64,000 bases of DNA from Spirochaetaceae bacterium. GTDB lineage: Bacteria; Spirochaetota; Leptospiria; Leptospirales; Leptonemataceae. The position numbers and the translations under genes were made by a program. The notes beneath the pieces were generated by a model. It was given only the letters and a program-made list of their open reading frames with translations, was not told the origin of the DNA and searched no databases. Below, in pieces: positions 16,288 to 25,098 of this stretch (the first letter of the stretch is position 1; each line of letters opens with the position of its first letter). The stretch lies in contig PCBI01000005.1 in the NCBI GenBank assembly GCA_002730875.1, positions 620,001 through 684,000 of the forward strand, given 5' to 3'.

Positions 16288-18132
16288 TCATGGGCTGTGG
16301 ACGCGGCTCAAACGGATTTGCAGCTTCATTAGCTGCGTGAGATGTAACCTGGTCTGGTGGGCCAGCTGCTCCTTAAACGCGGCGGATACCTCGCCGGATG
16401 TTTCTAGCTCTTTGACGGCGCTCTGCATTCCTGTGCCGGCCAGGCGGATCGCGCGAGCATACTGAGTCCAGTGACTCTGAAAATTGGGCCCTTGCAATAG
16501 ATCGTCAAGTCCGCGAAACTCCCTTTGTAACTCGGTGATTCGTTGGATGATCAGGTCTTTTTCCCCTGGCCATTCCTTGGCTTCTATGCTGGTTCTAACG
16601 GGCCCAACGTCAGGGAAACCGGATTCAGGGGCCGGTGTTGCTACGTCAGGTTCTTCGATGCCCGGCAGCTTTTCACCGGGCCTTAGCTGTTCATACCAGG
16701 CTTGCATCGAATCGAATAGCGGAATATCTACGAAGAGCGCTCCCTGACTCCTGAGTAGGCCCACGTTTAGAGTTTCCGAATCCTTCTTGAGCCGCGATCG
16801 GAACCACTGATAAAACACTTCGAGCTTGGCGTTGGAATGAACTCGGTTCTGGTTTTCGCCGGGCAGAGGGACCACGGGTATTGCGAAGCGTTGCCTGTAG
16901 TTTCCCGTTTCCCTGCTTTGCAACCTCCATTCCTTATAGGACCATAGCTCCTCCAGAGCTGACCCTTTCGCATGCACTCTGGTCTCTGTGAAGGAGAGAT
17001 CCTGGCCCACGAGGAGAATGGCCGTGCATCCGAGATAGAGGGCCAGGTCGTAGGCATTGGTGCTTACGGAACCACCGTAGGACAACTGGTCCGGCTCGCT
17101 CTTACCGCAAATCTCGTTGAGGCCTGTTGCCAGCGGCAATGGATTCCCGGTAATAATAACCGGTCCAACCCATCGGCGGGCAGCAAGGGGACTGGCCGCT
17201 GGATCTAAAATGAGGACCGGATTTCTGGCCCCGTGTGGGCCGGTGCGTGGGCGAGTGCGTGGATTACCCCTCCCCGCGCTCGTCGGCGCCGAATCCGCAA
17301 GATGATAATAGTTGATGGGTTGTGCGTCTACAGTGACGACGAAGTCCGGCTCCACGCCATGTAGCCTGCATGTAGAAAGCGCCGTATCGACAGCGATGAT
17401 TAGCGTGGGTTCGCCTGATTTCTGAAAGGAGGCGACGGCTCCTATATGATCGGCGAGGGAAGGGCCGGCTCCCAGGACCACCGCAGCCTGGCCGCGGTAA
17501 GCATTCCTGAGCTCGTTTATGCTGGCCGATCCAATAGCTGTAGTAACGTTCGCATACAGGTTGCGCACCCACTGGGATCCAAAGCGAGAAAGGGTGTTGG
17601 AATTGATCTGCCGCTTTTGTATGAAGGACTCCAGAAAGGATAACTCTTGTCCGTAGAGGGAATGAGCGCGTAAAGAACCCGGATGGCCGTATATAAAGAT
17701 GCCCGGGCTTTCGGCGAACGCCTGTGCTTCCCTCCTGTTAGCCAGAAGAAGGATCTCGATATCCTGATTTCCGCCGCCCCGGGCCCGGCCATCGTCTTTC
17801 CCGCTCATCCCTGCAGGCTTTGTATTCTTTGCTCGAACTATAGAATCAAAGATACTCGAATGGGGCTCATAAATGGCTACGCGGTACAAACCTGGGAGCC
17901 GGGAGATGGCCAGAGCATTGTAGAAACAGGGTCCGCCGCTACCTACGATCAGGACACGCTGCACCGATTCCATGGCTTCCAAACGTCGATGGAGTGCCTC
18001 TATCTGACGGACGGCTTCTCTACCGGGATCATAGACGCTCTGAAGCGCTTTCCCGTTCAGCGATGGCACGGTTTCACCGGTCCGGGACTCTAGCCATTCC
18101 AGGACCGCTTCCCTTTCTACTGGATTTTCCAT
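16288..18132 (-). CDS. Maf/DUF115 (MptE-like fold) motility-associated glycosyltransferase-type protein
   Basis: About 614 aa. Central DUF115 features are VVLGAGPSLADHI, DFVVTVDAQPINYYH, SYGGSVSTNAYDLAL and AILLVGQDLSFTETRVHAKG. These are shared with Maf proteins that add pseudaminic or legionaminic acid to flagellin, and with archaeal MptE. A Rossmann-like N-terminal part has VLIVGSGGPCFYNAL. The ATG at 18132 forms a TAATG overlap with the ABC ATPase stop, so it is preferred to a GTG 18 nt upstream. It is the last gene of a three-gene minus-strand operon. A Pro/Arg/Gly-rich insertion (about residues 280-300) is unusual. The sugar substrate is unknown. Confidence 0.8.
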   Translation of the reverse strand: MENPVEREAVLEWLESRTGETVPSLNGKALQSVYDPGREAVRQIEALHRRLEAMESVQRVLIVGSGGPCFYNALAISRLPGLYRVAIYEPHSSIFDSIVRAKNTKPAGMSGKDDGRARGGGNQDIEILLLANRREAQAFAESPGIFIYGHPGSLRAHSLYGQELSFLESFIQKRQINSNTLSRFGSQWVRNLYANVTTAIGSASINELRNAYRGQAAVVLGAGPSLADHIGAVASFQKSGEPTLIIAVDTALSTCRLHGVEPDFVVTVDAQPINYYHLADSAPTSAGRGNPRTRPRTGPHGARNPVLILDPAASPLAARRWVGPVIITGNPLPLATGLNEICGKSEPDQLSYGGSVSTNAYDLALYLGCTAILLVGQDLSFTETRVHAKGSALEELWSYKEWRLQSRETGNYRQRFAIPVVPLPGENQNRVHSNAKLEVFYQWFRSRLKKDSETLNVGLLRSQGALFVDIPLFDSMQAWYEQLRPGEKLPGIEEPDVATPAPESGFPDVGPVRTSIEAKEWPGEKDLIIQRITELQREFRGLDDLLQGPNFQSHWTQYARAIRLAGTGMQSAVKELETSGEVSAAFKEQLAHQTRLHLTQLMKLQIRLSRVHSP

Positions 18133-18914
18133 TAGCTTACCGGATACCACTGGTATCGGTCGTTTTTACGCTCCAGGTGAAGTTCCAAACCGAAGGTGGC
18201 GCTCAGATGTTCTTCTGTGAGAACTTGTTCCATAGGTCCCTTCTTCCACAGAAGGCCGCCGCGAAGAAGGGCTGCATGCGTGGCAAAGGAAGGTACCTCT
18301 TGAATCCTGTGTATCACGGTCACCGTCCCGGAGCACTGCGGCGCAGTGGCCCGTAGTAGATTCTCCAGGGCAACCTGGCCCGCAATGTCGAGACTCTCGA
18401 AGGGTTCATCAAGCAGCAAGATATCCGGTCTGGCTGCAATGGATTTCAGAAGGAGGGCTCGCCTTCGCTCGCCGGAGCTGAGCACAGCGAACCGCGTGTC
18501 AGATGGGATGGAGAGATGATGTAGAATCAGTTTCTCGGCCGCATCAATTTGCTCGGGGCCAGGGGCGCTGTAATAAGGTAGTTTCCCCGTGAGCCCAAAC
18601 AGAATGACGTCAAGAACCGTAAGTCCGGGATAATTGTAGCAGAGGGATTCGGCCTCCCGAGTTTCAAAAAGCCCGATCTTTTTCTGAAGCGGAGCAACGG
18701 GCCTACCGGGAACACCTTCTCCGAACGCGGTCATCCGCCCGGTAGTCGGCCAATTCTGCAGCGCAACGAGACTCAGCATTGTGCTTTTGCCGCTACCGTT
18801 GGGCCCCAGAAGAACCCAGTGCTCGCCGGCATGGAAAGACCAGTTTACGCCGCTGAGGAGCGGCCGGTCTTGCCTGAACACCGAGACATCAAGAAGTTCA
18901 AACAGGCTGCTCAT
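18132..18914 (-). CDS. ABC-type ATPase, COG1119/ModF-like
   Basis: A 260-aa single ATP-binding cassette: Walker A GPNGSGKST (38-46), signature LSSGERRRALL, Walker B ILLLDEPFESLD and H-loop VTVIHRIQEVP. The C-terminal LSATFGLELHLERKNDRYQW matches the tail of the ModF/COG1119 family, whose members often lack a dedicated permease. No permease gene is adjacent. It is 5 bp after the HATPase-HDOD gene and overlaps the Maf-like gene, so it is probably co-expressed. A role in glycan export or regulation is inference. Confidence 0.85.
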   Translation of the reverse strand: MSSLFELLDVSVFRQDRPLLSGVNWSFHAGEHWVLLGPNGSGKSTMLSLVALQNWPTTGRMTAFGEGVPGRPVAPLQKKIGLFETREAESLCYNYPGLTVLDVILFGLTGKLPYYSAPGPEQIDAAEKLILHHLSIPSDTRFAVLSSGERRRALLLKSIAARPDILLLDEPFESLDIAGQVALENLLRATAPQCSGTVTVIHRIQEVPSFATHAALLRGGLLWKKGPMEQVLTEEHLSATFGLELHLERKNDRYQWYPVS

Positions 18915-18919
18915 GGGGC

Positions 18920-20413
18920 TCAGCCAGCGCCACTAAGCTCGTACTCCTTTTCCAGTCTTTCTACCATCCCCTGAAACTGAATCGGACTTTCGATGCCAAA
19001 ATCCCGTCGAATGTCCTCTTCAATGGAAAAGTAGTCTACGCTACCTCCCGTGGCCTGTTGAATGCGTACAGCAAGATAAACGCAATGGATCAAACGTTTA
19101 TAGGGCTCTTCAGCCTGGAGCGGTTTTTGCTGGAATCGAATAGCCTGTACAATGGGCTCCGGAAATTGCCATCGTTCCGCCAGCATTGCTCCCACTTCGG
19201 GATGGCCGATGCCGAGCGCTACTTCTTCCATAAGAGCTGTGTTGCGAATTCTACCACGCTCCAGCATATCCTGGATCCGTTGGATCAACTCGGGCTTCAT
19301 CGAGATGAGTACGATCTTTCCGAGTTCGTAGAGCAAGCCGCTGACGCTGGCAAAATCCCTGGCAAAGGCGTCCTGGCGGGCCAGTTTGCCAGCGAAGAAT
19401 GAAACCCGGTTGGAATTATCCCAGATCGATTCCAGGTCCTTCTTCTTGTATCTCGAGCTCATGATCTTCCGGGCGCCGGCCACCATAAGGAGATTGCCCA
19501 GACCCTTCAGGCCTATGATTTTGATCGCATCTGACAGACCCGGATTTCGCGTCCGCGTCATGAAGCCCGCAGAATTCGCCAGCTTCAGCACCTGCGCGGT
19601 AAGGGCGGGGTCTCTCTCCACTCTTGCTGTAATTACTTGAATGGACGAGGATTCGCTGTTGCACAGATTCCAGAGCTCCTGGATGTTTTCGGGAAATGAA
19701 GGCAGAGCGTCCAGTTCATGTAGCACCGTTTTGATGTAGTTGTTCCGCGTCTGGGCCTCTTCCTGGTCTCGGGGCAGGGCAACCCTGGCAATCGTTTCGG
19801 TGCCGTTTGTGTCGATCCTGAAGTGGTTGCCGGGTATCCCTGCATTCTGAAGAAGAACCAGGATCAATACCAGACCCAGACCCGCACCTTCGGATTCGTC
19901 CCGAACGGTGGAGAAGACGGCATCCAATTCCTGATGCTCCTTGAACAAATCGAGACGGGATCGGATCCGCTCAATCTCCCGGGGTAGCAGAGCCGCATTA
20001 TTGCGAACTTCAATATGAAGATGCTTTTCTTTTAGCTGGAAGTGGATGCTGATATAGTGCTCGTTTTTCTTGTGTTCCTTGCGGAATTCGTCCCAGCGCT
20101 CGAGCACCTTGCCAGCAAAACCGCGCATGGCCCGGGTGTAGTCGTCCTCGGTTTTCACTTCCCGGGACTCAAAGGTCAAATAGATGCGCTTGGCATTTGC
20201 CTTGCTTGCATTGGAAATAAGCTCTTTGGCGATAACGAAGCTTGGTTCAGAAAGGAAGGCGAGATCCAATTCGGAGAGCAATCGGTACAGGAAGTCGCTG
20301 AGTTCGTTTACCTCCCGGTCTACAAGGCCAGGAAAGCGAATCGTAACCAGTTCTCCGGCAAGCACCGCTTTCAGTGCATCGCCCCGTTCTGTGTGCGCTG
20401 TAAATGGAAGCAC
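18920..20413 (-). CDS. HATPase (GHKL) domain fused to HDOD signalling domain
   Basis: 497 aa. Residues about 50-215 form a histidine-kinase-type ATPase with N-box KELISNASKAN (63-73), a second motif EVRNN (135-139) and a G-box SEGAGLGL (174-181). There is no DHp helix with a phospho-accepting His and no sensor. Residues about 225-455 are an HDOD domain beginning LPSFPENIQELW, with DPALTAQVLKLANSAGF and ASVSGLLYELGKIVL. The HATPase resembles the stand-alone protein at 32.9 kb, with N-box at the same residue position. The start is GTG with no clear Shine-Dalgarno. It heads the HDOD-ABC-Maf operon. Likely a cytosolic regulator; output unknown. Confidence 0.82.
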   Translation of the reverse strand: MLPFTAHTERGDALKAVLAGELVTIRFPGLVDREVNELSDFLYRLLSELDLAFLSEPSFVIAKELISNASKANAKRIYLTFESREVKTEDDYTRAMRGFAGKVLERWDEFRKEHKKNEHYISIHFQLKEKHLHIEVRNNAALLPREIERIRSRLDLFKEHQELDAVFSTVRDESEGAGLGLVLILVLLQNAGIPGNHFRIDTNGTETIARVALPRDQEEAQTRNNYIKTVLHELDALPSFPENIQELWNLCNSESSSIQVITARVERDPALTAQVLKLANSAGFMTRTRNPGLSDAIKIIGLKGLGNLLMVAGARKIMSSRYKKKDLESIWDNSNRVSFFAGKLARQDAFARDFASVSGLLYELGKIVLISMKPELIQRIQDMLERGRIRNTALMEEVALGIGHPEVGAMLAERWQFPEPIVQAIRFQQKPLQAEEPYKRLIHCVYLAVRIQQATGGSVDYFSIEEDIRRDFGIESPIQFQGMVERLEKEYELSGAG

Positions 20414-20621
20414 GTAACTTAAATGCCGTATCCAGCGGTACCGGCAACAAATTTCATAAGTGTCTCAGGTCCGATAACGGAACTGTCAAGCCCCGACGCT
20501 GGCGCACAGAATGCTTCAGACATACCCTGGACAGGAGTTGCGCGGGCGAGGGCCACAGCGTCAGGAACTGGTGGATGCGCCTGTTCTGAGGCAATGGCGA
20601 CAGAAGAAGTGTCGGTGGGTT

Positions 20622-21083
20622 CTATCCTCCTGAATCCTCGTCTTCTTCCAGATCCTCGAAACTGCCATCGGCGGCCAGTCGGTATCCCCCGAGGAATTCG
20701 TGAGGTAGGGATGCTCCCCATTCGGCAGGAGACAGTATTGAAAAGTGCTTATCACCGTTGCTTTTCTGATATAGATACAGGGCCATACCCGGCTTCTTCT
20801 CGAAATTGCATTTGATTCGATGCAATTCCATATCCCGTTCGGCCCTCCCGATAATGTCTTTTGCCTCTTCTTGCAACGTGCGAATCTGTCGGGCAATTAC
20901 GTCCAGCTTTCCATGCACGTGGCTCTGGACCACTTCATCCGCCTTTTCGATCTCCTGCGCTCGCTGGACCAGACTGAATGGGGGGTCGCTGGTACGGGCC
21001 GGATGCGTCATGTTGCGCCGATTCTCAAGAATGGGCTCTTTTTTGTTGTGTCTTGATGTTTCCGGAGTCTCCTGATTGTCCAT
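20622..21083 (-). CDS. DUF2452 family protein
   Basis: A 153-aa soluble protein with an N-terminal charged, probably disordered stretch (1-30). The conserved core runs from PFSLVQRAQEIEKADE through HGKLDVIARQIRTLQEEAKDII to LHRIKCNFEKKPG, YLYQK, FSILSPAEWG and FLGGYRLAADGSF. This is the DUF2452 signature, found in spirochaetes, Bdellovibrio and Bacteroidetes; no function has been established to my knowledge. An acidic tail ends it. It lies 208 bp upstream of the HATPase-HDOD gene on the same strand. Confidence 0.82.
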   Translation of the reverse strand: MDNQETPETSRHNKKEPILENRRNMTHPARTSDPPFSLVQRAQEIEKADEVVQSHVHGKLDVIARQIRTLQEEAKDIIGRAERDMELHRIKCNFEKKPGMALYLYQKSNGDKHFSILSPAEWGASLPHEFLGGYRLAADGSFEDLEEDEDSGG

Positions 21084-21179
21084 GAAAGTCCTCGGGACGC
21101 AAAGAAGGCGCCCATTTGAAAGAAATGCGCGCCTTGCTTCTGAGTCAACAGGAAAGGACGGGAGGTAAAGCCGCCCTGA

Positions 21180-22166
21180 TTACCGGATTTTCAGGTCTCG
21201 ATTGATCTTGTAGATCTGATAATGGAGCATTGGATTTGCAATGGGTTCGCCAGCCGCGCCGCCGTTGGCTTGCTCCTCATACTTCCGGGCGGCCTCTGCA
21301 TCGAAAATCACCACTGCCACCGTGTTGTAGAACTGATAGTCTACCTTATAACGCAGATAGTGATGCGAGCGAATGATCGACTTTCGACGCAATTGTTCGA
21401 CGGTGTAGGAGTGCTTATCGATGTTCTTGAACACCTTGGTCCGCTTTTCTTCCGGAGTAGGGGGTACATAATCGCTCAAGGTCAGTTTATCCGGCGGCGG
21501 AGTCTCATCGCCGTACAGTGTCATATTGAGCCCCTGGGTCGGATAACGACTCAGGTAGGCGATGTACATCCAGGCCGGGGGCAAGAGCTCGGGGATAGGC
21601 CGCACCGCAGCTACTGAATCGCGCATCCGTTCAATAATTCTCTTTTGCTCTTCATAAGGGCCGTCCGGCGCATTGGGATCGTTGGGGTCTTTCGGGCCCC
21701 AGATCTTGTTGGCCGGGATGTCTTTGGGCGTGATCTTCATGAAATGAACGATGTTCTCCCGCTTTGCCGGATCGTGCTCGCGCCAGATGGGATAGGGTAT
21801 CCACTTTCGATCGTTCTCATCCACTGCGTTGGTTTCTCTGTAGGCCAGTACCCAAACGAAGAGTTCGATGGGATCATTGGTCAGATTGTGGAGAGTGAAC
21901 ATTACATCCAGGATCTCGCCTCGGCCATCCGGGGAATAACGCTTATCCACGGTGAGATCCTCAACATCTATCGTCGGATCGTCGATGGCGATGGGGTTGT
22001 AATCGTTGATGGTGATTTTGTCCGGATTGGCGCCGTCATTCACGGCTACTTCGCTACCGCCAGGGTTCTCGGTGATGTTGGGATCTTCACTCCACAGTAA
22101 TCCGGCGAAAACCGGCGCGGCCAGCAGTACGGAAAAAGTAATATAGCGAATCCTACGAATAGACAT
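21180..22166 (-). CDS. Secreted protein of unknown function
   Basis: A 328-aa protein with a signal peptide (MSIRRIRYITFSVLLAAPVFAG) and an ATG preceded by GGAG at about 9 nt. The mature part begins with an acidic, Asp/Asn-rich segment, then a beta-rich portion (ILDVMFTLHNLTNDPIELFVWVLAY) that could be an immunoglobulin-like or late-embryogenesis-type beta sandwich. A proline-rich region with DPNDPNAPDGPYEE lies in the middle. No catalytic motif is seen. It is divergent from the DUF900 lipoprotein gene with a 100-bp shared promoter region. Confidence 0.68.
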   Translation of the reverse strand: MSIRRIRYITFSVLLAAPVFAGLLWSEDPNITENPGGSEVAVNDGANPDKITINDYNPIAIDDPTIDVEDLTVDKRYSPDGRGEILDVMFTLHNLTNDPIELFVWVLAYRETNAVDENDRKWIPYPIWREHDPAKRENIVHFMKITPKDIPANKIWGPKDPNDPNAPDGPYEEQKRIIERMRDSVAAVRPIPELLPPAWMYIAYLSRYPTQGLNMTLYGDETPPPDKLTLSDYVPPTPEEKRTKVFKNIDKHSYTVEQLRRKSIIRSHHYLRYKVDYQFYNTVAVVIFDAEAARKYEEQANGGAAGEPIANPMLHYQIYKINRDLKIR

Positions 22167-22266
22167 GCGTCAAGCTCCTGCCTCTATTATCGAAAAAGCT
22201 CACAGTTACATTAATGAGTCTCGAGAAAAGGTTGTATCCTGAAAAGAAAAATCCGAAACCTGCCCC

Positions 22267-23361
22267 ATGGCATCGGGTAAGCTCATAAGACATAATGTGA
22301 TCATTCTGGCGGCTCTAATGCTGTTTCAGTGCAAGACCGGCTATCCGCCACAGATCGGCAAGCTTCTGGATGAGCGCATACAGAAGCACTTCGCGGAAAC
22401 GGAGGTCATCGATCTGCTCTATTTTACCAATCGGCAGACCATGGCCTCAACCGGCGTATGCTCCAATGATAATGTTACAGTTAAGCATTCCCGAAATCTG
22501 GTATCCGGCACATGTCGTGTTCAGGTACCCCGGAATCATGAAATCGGCTCCCTGGCACAAGCGGACCGACCCGGCGCAGACCGACAGAATCTCTTTTCCA
22601 TCCTTTCCGGCGAACGACTGAACGATGGGCTATCCGCAGTGCGATCCAGAGAGATCATAGTCTTTGTGCATGGATTCAATGTCAAATTCGAAGAAGCGGT
22701 GCTTCGGGCGGCGCAGATTCAGTATGATCTCAAGTTTCCCGGGCAGATCGTTCTGTTTTCCTGGCCTGCGGGTCCGTCGGACGATGTACTGATTGAATCG
22801 CTCTCTTTGACGCGCACCTACCGAGAAAATCAGGCCAATGCGGCGGCCACGGTTAATGATTTCGCGCGTTGGATCGTGGATATTTCCTCGAAAGCCGATA
22901 CAGTGCATCTAATTGTGCATTCCATGGGCCACCAGGTTGCCATCCCAGGATTAAAAAAGGCCCTGGAGGAGAAGCCCGGCCTGAAATTTGGGGAAATCGT
23001 TTTCTTTGCGCCGGATTTTCCAGCGGATCAATATGACAAATACAGACAGTCGATACAGTCCGCTGCCTACAGGACGACTCTGTACTGCAGCCCGGGTGAC
23101 AATGCTCTGGTAGTTTCCAATCGCGTGAATGGCAACTATCGCCTGGGCATGTGCAAACGAATCCCCGGAGCGGATGTGATCAACGTAAATGAAGTGGACG
23201 ACCCGGTTTTTGGCGTGGGCGGTTTGGGCCATGGCTACTATTCCAGTAGGCCGATCCTGACGGACCTATTTCAGCTCTTTCTGGGGATGCCAGTAGAGAA
23301 GCGATTGTTCATTCGTAAATCAGACCCGGGTCATGGCGAAGACTACGTTCTGAGGAAGTAG
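22267..23361 (+). CDS. DUF900-type alpha/beta-hydrolase lipoprotein
   Basis: 364 aa. The N-terminal hydrophobic run ends in MLFQC (Cys22), a permissive spirochaete lipobox, so an envelope lipoprotein is likely. The hydrolase core has FVHGFNVKFEEAVLRAAQIQ (oxyanion region), VLFSWPAG, and the nucleophile elbow LIVHSMGHQV, all DUF900 hallmarks. The catalytic acid is probably in SPGDNALVVS and the His in GLGHGYYSS. Substrate unknown; related proteins are annotated only as esterase-like. It ends 90 bp before the convergent RsmG-SpoU gene. Confidence 0.82.
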   Translation: MASGKLIRHNVIILAALMLFQCKTGYPPQIGKLLDERIQKHFAETEVIDLLYFTNRQTMASTGVCSNDNVTVKHSRNLVSGTCRVQVPRNHEIGSLAQADRPGADRQNLFSILSGERLNDGLSAVRSREIIVFVHGFNVKFEEAVLRAAQIQYDLKFPGQIVLFSWPAGPSDDVLIESLSLTRTYRENQANAAATVNDFARWIVDISSKADTVHLIVHSMGHQVAIPGLKKALEEKPGLKFGEIVFFAPDFPADQYDKYRQSIQSAAYRTTLYCSPGDNALVVSNRVNGNYRLGMCKRIPGADVINVNEVDDPVFGVGGLGHGYYSSRPILTDLFQLFLGMPVEKRLFIRKSDPGHGEDYVLRK

Positions 23362-23451
23362 CTCGATGGGCCCAGCCGCCGGATTGATCCTTGAGGGCCC
23401 GTGCCGTTGACACGGCCACTCGTTCCAACGGTCACTCGATGTCCGGTTGGT

Positions 23452-25098
23452 TTAGCCCAGCCGTCGCCACTCGTACAGAAGAGCCGTAACGCTTACCACT
23501 GCGTTAAAGGATTCCAGGCCGCTAATGGGAATACGAAACCGCGTTGCAGAAACCGAATCAGGCAGCCCCGGGCCCTCCTGTCCCACGATGAAAACCGCTG
23601 GACCCGTAACCCCATGGAGCTGCGCCGATAGCTCGGACAATGGCCGGTTGGCTTTGTGGTCCAGGGCAAGGCAATCGGCGCTGGATATACCGGCCTCGGT
23701 CAGGGCATCCGAAACAGATTCCAGGGGCCCGAGCTGAGCAAAGGGCATGCGGAGCGAAGCGCCTGAACTGCTGCGAATGACTCCGGGATGAAAGGGAAAG
23801 ACGGATTCTTGTGTAAGAAGCACACGATGGATCCCAAAGCCCCGAGCGGTTCGGATGGCAGCGCCCAGATTCTCTGGCAGCGAGAGTGGCAGAACCAGCC
23901 ATGCCGTTTGCCTCGCCCCTACCACGTTTTCTCCCCCGGAGGATTGCGGATTCTTGCGGTCTGGCGGCTGTGCCTGCGAGCTGGCGAGTTCTGGCAGGTC
24001 TCCAATGGCGGGGATATTCTGAGCTCCGGTGAGATCCCAGAGAAGCAACGGAAACTGCGTTCCGGCGGAGTCCAATCGGCGAAACAGATCAGCCTTGAGC
24101 CGAAACAATGGCAGGTCGGGCCAGGACTCGAGGAGTCTATGAAATTCTAAAGGCAAGGTGTCATGAAAAAGCAGGGCTGCAGGCTTGCCGTTCCAGCCGG
24201 CTACGGACTCCACGTACTCCGACAGCGCTTCGGGAACCAATTTGCGCCCTCCCACGATGGTCAATCCGGTGCGCTTGATCCACTTGCTCTGGTCCAGTTT
24301 CTGCCATTCTTTAAACCGGGGATTGGCTTCCGATTCTATGGCATGGACTCTGCTCTGCAGATGCCCGGGAATACCGTGCTTGTCCGAAAAGGAGATCTGT
24401 GCAGTGGCGGGTCCGGCCCCGGCGGCATCGGGCCCGGATTGCGATGCTGCCCGATTGAAGATCACAAGACGGCGTTGATCCCGGGTTCCGGGTAATGTGT
24501 ATTCTATGGTGGAATTGTGGACCCAACCTGCGGCGCTGGCCTGCGCTTCCGCTATCTCTTCGTCGCAGTCGGGCCCCTTCCAGAAAATGAAGAGGCCACC
24601 GGGGTTTACACTCAATCGGCTCAAATTCAGGGTATCAGAAATGGACATGAAGGCTCGACTGATGGCTGTGTTACATTCGATCCGATCAGAGGCGTTCAGT
24701 TTTCTGGAGATCACTTCAACGTTGTTCAGATCCAGCCGCTCACACACCCGGGTCAGAAATTCGGTCCTCTTTTTCCGACCTTCAACAAGTCGAAAAATAA
24801 TACCGGGCTGGCAGATGGCCAGGGGAATGCCCGGAAATCCGCCGCCGCTTCCCAGGTCCATGCAGGGACTGCTGAAATGGATGTTGCTCTCCGCAAGCAG
24901 CTTGATCGGCATCAGACTGTCCACGTAATGCTTGCGACCCATGGCCTCCGCGGAGTACAACCTGGTGACATTGATTCTTTCATTTTCCTGACGCAGCATT
25001 CTATGAAAGATCTGCAGCTTTTGTAGCTGATCCGCCGATACTTCGAGGGAGGCTTCCTGAAGATATTCAGAAATATTTTGATGTTCGATTGGGTCCAT
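23452..25098 (-). CDS. RsmG fused to a SpoU/TrmH-family 2'-O-methyltransferase
   Basis: About 548 aa. Residues 1-215 are a canonical RsmG: ENERINVTRLY, DLGSGGGFPG (81-90), and the later ISRAF motif, expected to make m7G527 in 16S rRNA. Residues about 235-548 are a complete SpoU enzyme: substrate-binding domain with NPRFKEWQKLD, then knot motifs ENLGAAIRTARGFG, VGQEGPGLPDSV and SGLESFNAVVSVTALLYEWRR. A Gly/Ala/Pro linker joins them. This would be a bifunctional rRNA/tRNA methyltransferase. The ATG at 25098 overlaps the start of the divergent gene by 18 bp; a TTG at 25104 is an alternative. Confidence 0.88.
   Translation of the reverse strand: MDPIEHQNISEYLQEASLEVSADQLQKLQIFHRMLRQENERINVTRLYSAEAMGRKHYVDSLMPIKLLAESNIHFSSPCMDLGSGGGFPGIPLAICQPGIIFRLVEGRKKRTEFLTRVCERLDLNNVEVISRKLNASDRIECNTAISRAFMSISDTLNLSRLSVNPGGLFIFWKGPDCDEEIAEAQASAAGWVHNSTIEYTLPGTRDQRRLVIFNRAASQSGPDAAGAGPATAQISFSDKHGIPGHLQSRVHAIESEANPRFKEWQKLDQSKWIKRTGLTIVGGRKLVPEALSEYVESVAGWNGKPAALLFHDTLPLEFHRLLESWPDLPLFRLKADLFRRLDSAGTQFPLLLWDLTGAQNIPAIGDLPELASSQAQPPDRKNPQSSGGENVVGARQTAWLVLPLSLPENLGAAIRTARGFGIHRVLLTQESVFPFHPGVIRSSSGASLRMPFAQLGPLESVSDALTEAGISSADCLALDHKANRPLSELSAQLHGVTGPAVFIVGQEGPGLPDSVSATRFRIPISGLESFNAVVSVTALLYEWRRLG

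Noticed and set aside
20414..20621. Overlapping open frames between the HATPase-HDOD and DUF2452 genes
   Set aside because: They extend from neighbouring genes in the wrong frames and lack start signals or domains.
23362..23451. Hairpins between the DUF900 gene and the RsmG-SpoU gene as a bidirectional terminator
   Set aside because: GGGCCC repeats and a short imperfect stem exist, but without T-runs or good pairing on either strand.
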